From Acidobacteriota bacterium (lineage in GTDB: Bacteria > Acidobacteriota > Terriglobia > Bryobacterales > Bryobacteraceae): 11,320 bases of DNA. Of the stretch, positions 5,845-11,320 are shown one piece after another. The DNA lies in assembly GCA_026394095.1 (NCBI GenBank), contig JAPKYY010000937.1:1919-13238 (forward strand), written 5' to 3'. The position numbers were made by a program, and so were the translations under genes. Position 1 is the stretch's first letter. Every line of letters begins with the position of its first letter. The notes beneath the pieces were generated by a model. That model saw nothing but the letters and a program-made list of their open reading frames with translations, was not told where the DNA came from and did no database searches.

Positions 5845-8128
5845 CCTTGGGGTCCTCAATGAAGCGCTTGATCTCGTTGTTGAGCCAGAGGTCGTAGTTG
5901 ATGGTTGAGATTTGAGTGAGGGCGTTGAAGGCCAGCGAGCGTGCCGTGGGGGCCGTGCGCTGATCTGCTGCCAAAGCCATCAGATGGTAAACGATGGAGA
6001 CTTTGAGCAGATTTCGTAGCTCCCATTCCATGCCGTAGTCCAGGGGCTTGCCCATGAAGGCGGTATCGGTCAGGGCCTTGACTACTTCGCCGAGTGCCGG
6101 ATACTTCTTGTCGCGGGCATTGTGTTGGGCGATACGGCTGGCGCGTTCCGGGTGCAGAATGAGGCTCACGGCCAGATTGATGGCTGCTTCGGCCGGGGCC
6201 AGCGCGTCGAAGGTTAAGCCGGTGCGTCCCTTAAAGCTTTCGCGGGTTCTGGGGTAGCCGAGGGCGGGCGGGGGCATGAGGGCGAGAATACGTTCTGGCA
6301 GAGCGAGGGTTTCTGGCTTGAGCGTATCGAGCAGTGCGCTCAGAGCACGGCGCTGTTCTTCAGGCGCAATGATGTTGGCGATGGGTTGCTTGTCGCCTCG
6401 GATGGCGTAACGATAATCGACTCCACCAATTACCTTTGCGGCTGCTTCAACCTGATAACGATGACTCAGATAGATGGGCACGAGTTTGTTCTCTATCTCC
6501 GACATCGGAGTTTCGAGAGCTTTTGCGCGGACTTTCATCATGCGGTTGAGTTCGTCGACTGCGTTGGCCCCGTTGTCCCAAAGGTGGCCCGTGGGGTGGG
6601 CGCCGCCGGTGGCTCGCGAATCGGTGTCGGCGATCAGATACATACCGCGCTCATGAGCACGGTCAAGCACCTTGCGGAGCTCTGCAGCTTCGTCGGTGCC
6701 GGGTGGATAGTGCTGATAGCCGTATTCGATGGAGACCTTGTCCCAATCTCCTGCCCCCACAGCGTAAGCGTCGCTGAGATCGATTGAGCCGTCCGGCTTA
6801 AACGTGAAGAGGGGGGCGGGGTAATCCATGACGCTGGTGCGGCCGAAGGCACTGGCCGAGAAGTTGTGTACGAGGCCGAGGGTGTGGCCGATCTCGTGAA
6901 TCGAAAGCTGACGGATACGAGCGATGGACATATCCATCATGCGCTTGGTGGAAGCGTCCGCGCCAATGTAGGGGGCAAGCATGCCTTCGGCGATCATGAA
7001 GTCCTGACGGATGCGGAGGCTACCCAGGGTGACATGGCCCTTGATGATTTCTCCCGTGCGCGGGTCGGTGACGCTAGCACCGTATGACCAGCCGCGAGTA
7101 GAACGGTGCACCCACTGGATGATGTTGTAGCGGGCGTCCATCGAGTCTGCGCCTTCAGGCATGATCTCGACCTGAAAGGCATTGCGATACCCAATGGCTT
7201 CAAAGGCCTGATTCCACCAGCGTGCTCCTTCGAGCAGGGCTGTGCGGATGGGCTCTGGTGCGCCGCGGTCGATGTAATAGACAAGGGGCTTTACGGGGTC
7301 GCTGACTTTGGCGCGCGGGTCTTTCTTCTCGAGACGGTGGCGGGTGATGAAGCGTTTGTCGACGGGTTGTTCAACGGGAGTTGCGTAGTCTTTGTAGCGG
7401 AGCTGGTTGTAGCCGGAGCGGGGGTCGAAGGCTCGCTGCTTGAAGCCGGGAGGGGGTAGCTCCAGGAAGCTGTGATGCACGCGCAGGGTTAGTGAATCTG
7501 GAGTGGGGGTGACGCTGGATACGAAGTTACCGACGCCTTCACCGGCAAAGGTAATCGTGGCTTCAGCTTCGGTGTTCTTGGGGAAGGCTTTGGTGCGCGG
7601 CATGTAGATGGCGCTGCGGGCTGGGTCGAGACGAAAGGTGCCCTGTTTCATATCACGCAGGCGGCTGGCCACATTCATCGCGTCGCGGACCACGAAGTTG
7701 GTGATGTCGATGAGCACTTTATTGTTCTCTTCTGCTTCGACGGTGAAGCCGTAGAGGATGCTCCTGGCGAAGCTGTCGGCGACGGCCTGGCGTTCTGTCG
7801 CGTCGGGCGAGATCGCGCGGTAGTCGAGATTTTCCTGCACCAGCATGACCTTGGGGCCGACGCGCTCAAAGTGGACGACACGCTCCTGACCGAGCAGGCC
7901 GCGGTCGAGACCAGTGTCGTTTGAGCCCAGACCCGCTGGAAGACTTTCGTAATAGAGGAAGTCGATATTGAATTTATCAATCAGCAAAAAGAGCTTGCCG
8001 GCCTTGGTGTCGTAATAAAGCGGGAAGTAGCCATCCTGCTTTTCGAGGTTCGCCGTTTTGGTGGTTAGAGTCGATTGACCAAAGCTTGCGAGAGAAAGCA
8101 GTAATCCAATGAGAAGCGCACGCATCAT
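5771..8128 (-). CDS. Secreted zinc-dependent metalloprotease (DUF5117/DUF4953 family)
   Basis: A protein of about 785 residues. The signal peptide is residues 1-17 (MMRALLIGLLLSLASFG, then Gln). The N-terminal beta-rich region includes YFPLYYDTKAGKLFLLIDK and QERVVHFERVGPKVML (81-96), typical of the DUF5117-type segment. The catalytic domain carries the extended metzincin-like motif HEIGHTLGLVHNF at 411-423: His411, His415 and His421 bind zinc and Glu412 is the general base. A following SVMDYPAP segment supplies a Met-turn near residue 434. The helical C-terminal third matches the DUF4953-type remainder. Proteins of this family are exported peptidases of uncertain substrate, about 800 residues long, so this is intact. 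The start is ATG 8128 (or 8125). The frame stays open to 8206, but that would bury the signal peptide. The 3' end overlaps acpH convergently by 74 bases. Confidence 0.92.
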   Translation of the reverse strand: MMRALLIGLLLSLASFGQSTLTTKTANLEKQDGYFPLYYDTKAGKLFLLIDKFNIDFLYYESLPAGLGSNDTGLDRGLLGQERVVHFERVGPKVMLVQENLDYRAISPDATERQAVADSFARSILYGFTVEAEENNKVLIDITNFVVRDAMNVASRLRDMKQGTFRLDPARSAIYMPRTKAFPKNTEAEATITFAGEGVGNFVSSVTPTPDSLTLRVHHSFLELPPPGFKQRAFDPRSGYNQLRYKDYATPVEQPVDKRFITRHRLEKKDPRAKVSDPVKPLVYYIDRGAPEPIRTALLEGARWWNQAFEAIGYRNAFQVEIMPEGADSMDARYNIIQWVHRSTRGWSYGASVTDPRTGEIIKGHVTLGSLRIRQDFMIAEGMLAPYIGADASTKRMMDMSIARIRQLSIHEIGHTLGLVHNFSASAFGRTSVMDYPAPLFTFKPDGSIDLSDAYAVGAGDWDKVSIEYGYQHYPPGTDEAAELRKVLDRAHERGMYLIADTDSRATGGAHPTGHLWDNGANAVDELNRMMKVRAKALETPMSEIENKLVPIYLSHRYQVEAAAKVIGGVDYRYAIRGDKQPIANIIAPEEQRRALSALLDTLKPETLALPERILALMPPPALGYPRTRESFKGRTGLTFDALAPAEAAINLAVSLILHPERASRIAQHNARDKKYPALGEVVKALTDTAFMGKPLDYGMEWELRNLLKVSIVYHLMALAADQRTAPTARSLAFNALTQISTINYDLWLNNEIKRFIEDPKVIPLPRPIEAPPGMPIGDEESRLW

Positions 8129-8141
8129 ACTGTTAATTATG
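8126..8141. promoter_or_regulatory. Compact divergent start region, possible leaderless promoters
   Basis: The two start codons, ATG 8128-8126 (-) and ATG 8139-8141 (+), face away from each other across only 10 bp (ACTGTTAATT), with no room for two ribosome sites. On the minus strand CATAAT (8141-8136) ends exactly seven bases before its ATG. On the plus strand CATACT (8126-8131) ends exactly seven bases before the other ATG. This is the spacing expected of -10 boxes for leaderless mRNAs. The first three bases of each box are dictated by the opposing ATG, so only the other half is informative. The -35 regions would lie inside the opposite genes. Confidence 0.35.
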
Positions 8142-9809
8142 CGGGTCGGCTTGCTGGTTTTGCTATTAGCTGTTGCAGCGTGGGGGCAGAAGGTCTGCCC
8201 GGACACGCTGGTCTACAGCGCTTGTGACATTGTGTTTGATCTGGACGAGGCTGAAATGAAGGCCAATCCGGAGCCCTGGAAGACCGTCAAGATAACGGCA
8301 GAGGTGAAGAGCCCTCGTTTTCGTACCTTTCTGGCGGATGCGTTTTGGGATGGCGGCGGCAAGCTGGTGGTGCGTGTGGCACCTACAGAAGATGGTGCCT
8401 GGGAGCTGAAGATCACCAGTAATCTCGCTCGCTTTGACAAGCAGACACTCAAGTTCAACGGATTGGTGAGTGAGCTTACGGGCTTCATCCATAAGGCGAA
8501 TGTGCACCACTGGCGCTACTCGGGGAATCAGAAGGCGCATTTGTGGCTGGGGACGGAGATCTGGGATCTGGCAAATGCGGCTGAAGAATCTTTTGAAACT
8601 GTGAAGGCGCAAAAGGCCACGCATGTGCGCACGGTCTTTGAGCCGGTTTGGCCTCCAGACCCGAAGCGCTTTGAAGCTTTCGAGAAGCGCGTTCAGAAGC
8701 TGAATGCCGACGGGATCATCGTCGATGTAGTTTTGGCCGGGCCGAATGGCGCGCTGGTGAAGGCGTTGCCCGATTGGTCCACTCGTGAGAAGTATTTCCG
8801 TTATGCGATGGCGCGGCTTGCACCGTTGAACGTGACCTGGGAACTGGTGCAGGACTGGGAGACTTACAAGGATGCCCGATCTTTGTTGAAGGATCTTGGG
8901 GCGCTGATCATGAAGATCGATCCCTACAATCATCCCCGCAGTGCTTATCCGCTGGGCAGTACTTCGGCCTTTGTTCGTGATGGCTGGATGACGCACATTC
9001 TTTGCAATGGCGAAGACCCGGCCGTGCCGGCGATTGAGCATCAGCTGTATGCGATGCCGATTGTGACGGTGGGGAAGAAGATGAGCTCGAAGGTACTGTG
9101 GAATGCGATTGCGGCGGGCAGCTACCTCGGCTACGGGGCGACGAAGGCGATGGCGGAGATTCTTGAAAAGACGCGCTATTGGGAGCTTGAGCCTTATTTT
9201 GATGTGTCGAACGGGCGCGGGCTGGCGCTGATCGGCACCGATTATCTGGTTTATGTGGATCGGCCAGGAATTGTCGAAGTGGAGGTGGAAAAGCACACCT
9301 ACGACGCTGCCTGGGTGGATGTGGCAACTGGTGAGCGCACGCCGATAAAGGAATACAAAGGGGAACATTTCATAGGTGAGCCGCCGAGTAAGGATCGTGA
9401 GTGGATCTTGCACTTGTCTCGTGAGGGTCGCAAGGAAGGGATGCTCAAGAGCTACAAGTTTGAAAGCGAAGTCATCATGATGCAGGAATTTGAGATCGAC
9501 CCGAAGCGTATTCCCTTTACCGTTGACGTCAAGGACAATGCGGACTTGAAAGCGGATTCGCCTGTGCCTTACACCGTGACGATCACGAAGGATTCGCGGG
9601 CCACGCGGTTTATGCAGTATCTGATTACTGCTGATGTGCCGACTGAGTTGCAGGGGATGCGGGTGATCTCGACCAAAGACAAGGGCCCGATGGTGCTGCC
9701 ATCGGCTCTGGCTACGAAGTTCCCGGCGGTGTTGAATCTTCGTTTTACCGGGATCAATTCCAATGGCAAGGTCTACTTTATTGATCGTATTGTGAGGCTG
9801 GTGAAGTGA
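8139..9809 (+). CDS. Exported DUF5060/glycoside-hydrolase-like protein
   Basis: A 556-residue exported protein. The signal peptide is residues 1-16 (MRVGLLVLLLAVAAWG, then Gln). Residues 20-118 form an Ig-like DUF5060-type domain, with YSACDIVFDL at its start and GAWELKITSN at 86-95. From about 119 a TIM-barrel-like region follows (VHHWRYSGNQKAHLWLGTEIWDL; THVRTVFEPVWPPDP; GIIVDVVLAG). The segment NVTWELVQDWE (231-241) aligns with the NVxWxLxNE catalytic strand of related glycosidases, and IDPYNHPRSAYP (260-271) with their following DPYxHxRS segment. The usual Asn-Glu is replaced by Gln-Asp, so activity is uncertain. A beta-rich C-terminus completes the protein. An upstream ATG at 8109 is possible but would put charged residues inside the hydrophobic leader. 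The last four bases overlap tsaB. Confidence 0.8.
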   Translation: MRVGLLVLLLAVAAWGQKVCPDTLVYSACDIVFDLDEAEMKANPEPWKTVKITAEVKSPRFRTFLADAFWDGGGKLVVRVAPTEDGAWELKITSNLARFDKQTLKFNGLVSELTGFIHKANVHHWRYSGNQKAHLWLGTEIWDLANAAEESFETVKAQKATHVRTVFEPVWPPDPKRFEAFEKRVQKLNADGIIVDVVLAGPNGALVKALPDWSTREKYFRYAMARLAPLNVTWELVQDWETYKDARSLLKDLGALIMKIDPYNHPRSAYPLGSTSAFVRDGWMTHILCNGEDPAVPAIEHQLYAMPIVTVGKKMSSKVLWNAIAAGSYLGYGATKAMAEILEKTRYWELEPYFDVSNGRGLALIGTDYLVYVDRPGIVEVEVEKHTYDAAWVDVATGERTPIKEYKGEHFIGEPPSKDREWILHLSREGRKEGMLKSYKFESEVIMMQEFEIDPKRIPFTVDVKDNADLKADSPVPYTVTITKDSRATRFMQYLITADVPTELQGMRVISTKDKGPMVLPSALATKFPAVLNLRFTGINSNGKVYFIDRIVRLVK

Positions 9810-10402
9810 TTCTGGCAATCGATACAACTCATGAGGTGGGCAGTCTGGCGCTAGTAGAAGGCGGGCAGGTGATAGAAGAAGTGACGCTCGATGGGGGCGA
9901 TGGTTATGGGCACCTGCTTTTCGAGGCCCTTGGGGCATTGCCAGTACACATGAAGGATGTCGATGGCTTTGCGGCAGCTTGCGGGCCGGGCACCTTTACT
10001 GGTGTACGCATTGGCTTGACTGCGGTAAAAGGATTGGGTGAGGCACTGGGCAAGCCTGTCTATGGAGTAAGCAATCTTGAGGCCCTTCTGGGTTATGGCA
10101 GCGGCTTGGTTGTGCCGTTTTATGACGCGCGCCGGGGGGATGTATATGCTCGTTTGCTCGATGGGAGTGAAGTCGTGATGCCGCTCGATCGGGTGCGGGA
10201 GTTGATCGACAGGGAAGTCGAGTGGGTTAGTTTTGAGCCGGTCGAAGGCTTGCCGGTGACGATTGCTCCCCGAGTGATCGCTGGCGCAGTTGCCAAGCTG
10301 GCCGAGAAACGCTGGCTGGCCGGAGAACGGCCCGATCCTGCTGCTCTTGATGCCAACTATGTTCGGCGTACCGATGCCGAGCTCAATTGGCGGGAAGCGT
10401 AA
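9806..10402 (+). CDS. tsaB: TsaB, tRNA threonylcarbamoyladenosine (t6A37) biosynthesis protein
   Basis: TsaB is the scaffold partner of TsaD and TsaE. This cytoplasmic complex transfers threonylcarbamoyl to A37 of ANN-decoding tRNAs. Seen here are the ASKHA-fold opening MILAIDTTHEVGSLALVEGG (1-20), the signature CGPGTFTGVRIGLTAVKGL (59-77), DARRGDVYARL (107-117) and the usual C-terminal VRRTDAELNWRE ending. The length of 198 residues is a little shorter than the common 220-230, mainly in the second half. The start is GTG 9806, which overlaps the TGA of the preceding secreted-protein gene as GTGA, so translation is probably coupled. The 3' end overlaps the convergent thuA-like gene by 20 bases. 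The identification is secure, and the gene should be essential or nearly so. Confidence 0.93.
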   Translation: MILAIDTTHEVGSLALVEGGQVIEEVTLDGGDGYGHLLFEALGALPVHMKDVDGFAAACGPGTFTGVRIGLTAVKGLGEALGKPVYGVSNLEALLGYGSGLVVPFYDARRGDVYARLLDGSEVVMPLDRVRELIDREVEWVSFEPVEGLPVTIAPRVIAGAVAKLAEKRWLAGERPDPAALDANYVRRTDAELNWREA

Positions 10403-11213
10403 CTTTGCCAGTAGCAGTCCACTCGACGGCTCGCACCAGAAGTCGCTGAAATTCGGGGACGTCCAGGTTGGGATTGGCTTCGTTTTTCCAGGTGTGACCG
10501 AGCATGGTTGTGTAGACACGGCCTTTGCCATATTTGCGAACCCAGTCCATCGGTTCATTTCGTTTGGAATCTTTGCTGTAGGCGTAGGTGAGGATGTGCA
10601 GGTGTTTGAGTGCTTCGGGCGGGCCGTGCTGGCCGTGTGTGAGCTGCTCTGCTTTGTGTTGCCAGAAGACGGGTAGCCCCCGGGTGATCGGGTGTTTGGT
10701 GTCGAGTATGTCTACTCGGAAGTCATGGCGAGGGCCGTGGCCGGGGGCGAAGCCTTCTCCTGCGGGAACGATCATCGGCTTTTTCTGGATGTCGATTACA
10801 AGGCCCGGGCCGAAGAACTTGTCACGCCACAAGAGACCCACGATCTGGTTGTACTCAGGCCATTTGAGGAAGGCATTGTTGGCGGCGTGGAAGATGACAA
10901 CGCCTCCGCCTTTGCTGAGATAGTTCAGGAAATCCTGCTCGACAGCTTGTGGCCAGCGGCTTCCGTTTTCCAGGTGGCCGCCGTTGAAGTTGTTGATCAC
11001 TACCTGATACTGATCGAAGTTGGGGCGCCAATTTTCACCTTGGGCAGGCGCGGTTGAGACGTCGACGGTGAATCGCCCTGTGCGCTCGAGCGTGGCCTTG
11101 AGAAAGTTGGTTGCGGCTTTCCAGTCGTGATTGTTCATGCCGTCGATGATGAGTGCCCGTATGGGCTGGGCGTTGATTGGCAGGGCTATTGCGAGGAGTA
11201 AGAGCAGGCGCAT
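10383..11213 (-). CDS. Exported ThuA-domain protein (class I glutamine amidotransferase-like)
   Basis: A 276-residue protein with a signal peptide (MRLLLLLAIALPINA, then Gln). It is followed by a ThuA/trehalose-utilisation domain with a glutamine-amidotransferase-like Rossmann fold. The pieces seen are RALIIDGMNNHDWKAATNFL (19-38), YQVVINNFNGGH (69-80), FLNYLSKGGGVVIFHAANNA (95-114), a TKHPITRGLP segment, a WVRKYGKGRVYTTMLGHTW segment and a C-terminal LLVRAVEWTATGKV. The conserved nucleophile cysteine of true amidotransferases is absent at the expected elbow (IFHAAN), as is usual for ThuA proteins. Relatives are linked with sugar or disaccharide metabolism in several phyla, but the biochemical activity is not settled. 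The ATG starts 2 bases after the upstream stop codon on the same strand, so it is probably co-translated with that gene. The 3' end overlaps tsaB. Confidence 0.88.
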   Translation of the reverse strand: MRLLLLLAIALPINAQPIRALIIDGMNNHDWKAATNFLKATLERTGRFTVDVSTAPAQGENWRPNFDQYQVVINNFNGGHLENGSRWPQAVEQDFLNYLSKGGGVVIFHAANNAFLKWPEYNQIVGLLWRDKFFGPGLVIDIQKKPMIVPAGEGFAPGHGPRHDFRVDILDTKHPITRGLPVFWQHKAEQLTHGQHGPPEALKHLHILTYAYSKDSKRNEPMDWVRKYGKGRVYTTMLGHTWKNEANPNLDVPEFQRLLVRAVEWTATGKVTLPAN

Positions 11214-11215
11214 GG

Positions 11216-11320
11216 CTAATTGTGTGGTGTGATTCGGGCTTCGAGCAGGTCAATGTCACGCTCAATTTCGTGGAGCGCCTCGTCTCCGATCTTAAGCTCT
11301 TTCCGCATCTCGAGGATGGC
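11216..11320 (-). CDS. C-terminal 34 residues of a probable CPA1-type Na+/H+ antiporter (5' partial)
   Basis: An open frame enters from the right edge and ends at TAG 11218-11216. The 34 visible residues begin AILEMRKELKIGDEALHEIE, then RDIDLLEARITPHN. Many bacterial CPA1 Na+/H+ antiporters end with a similar charged helix (pattern LRxxGxIxDExLxxIERELDLxEAR). This identification rests on that tail only and could equally fit another protein with such a helix. The stop lies two bases before the ThuA-protein start. Most of the gene is outside the window. Confidence 0.5.
   Translation of the reverse strand, partial: AILEMRKELKIGDEALHEIERDIDLLEARITPHN

Noticed and set aside
8109..8138. ATG 8109 as start of the DUF5060 protein
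   Set aside because: It would add MRSARIILLI before a second basic residue, splitting the hydrophobic core. ATG 8139 gives a standard signal peptide. It remains possible, and would make the two divergent genes overlap.
8129..8206. Longer metalloprotease N-terminus from 8206
   Set aside because: It would place 26 polar residues before a clear signal peptide and overlap the divergent gene.
8166..9938. 590-codon open frame antisense to the DUF5060 protein and the tsaB start
   Set aside because: Its translation is rich in His, Arg, Pro and Gln with no recognisable domain, as expected from the reverse of a GC-biased gene. The plus-strand frames carry clear family motifs.
1..11320. CRISPR array, tRNA/rRNA genes, transposon ends, phage or defence genes
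   Set aside because: None seen. No regularly spaced repeats, no transposase or integrase motifs, and all sizeable stretches are accounted for by the listed genes.

Overview
This looks like an ordinary, tightly packed chromosomal segment of a moderately high-GC Gram-negative soil-type bacterium. It is most likely an acidobacterium related to Solibacter/Bryobacter. That assignment is inference from gene content: a secreted DUF5117/DUF4953-type zinc metalloprotease, a DUF5060 sugar-hydrolase-like protein, a secreted ThuA-like protein, an ECF sigma factor paired with a small membrane protein, and many exported proteins whose predicted mature ends begin with Gln. I saw no tRNA or rRNA genes, insertion sequence, integrase, CRISPR array or recognisable defence cassette. 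No intergenic gap exceeds about 55 bases.

Layout, left to right. Bases 1-3475 read rightward. They hold the C-terminal two-thirds of a LarB protein (nickel-pincer cofactor synthesis), an exported TPR protein, an exported cysteine-containing SH3-like protein, and an unusual DapA/NAL-superfamily aldolase. Bases 3466-5206 read leftward: a flavin reductase-like protein, then an ECF sigma factor that is out of frame, then its partner membrane protein. Bases 5245-5844 (+) encode an acyl-carrier-protein phosphodiesterase homologue. Its tail overlaps, convergently, a large secreted zinc metalloprotease (5771-8128, -). Back to back with that, only 10 bp away, starts an exported DUF5060/glycosidase-like protein (8139-9809, +), which is coupled by a GTGA overlap to tsaB (9806-10402, +; tRNA t6A synthesis). 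The right end reads leftward: the last 34 codons of what resembles a CPA1 Na+/H+ antiporter, then a secreted ThuA-domain protein (10383-11213).

The most notable points are these. (1) The ECF sigma gene appears broken by an 8-bp deletion, and the surviving TTCCG can be read as either side of the conserved P-x-F-R-G segment. (2) The partner membrane protein probably starts much further upstream than the first conventional start codon, at a CTG behind a good Shine-Dalgarno sequence. (3) The 10-bp divergent junction at 8129-8138 seems to leave room only for leaderless transcripts. (4) The genes are compressed, with three convergent 3' overlaps. I found no convincing new multi-gene system. The functional links between neighbours are mostly weak (housekeeping, secreted hydrolases, regulation).
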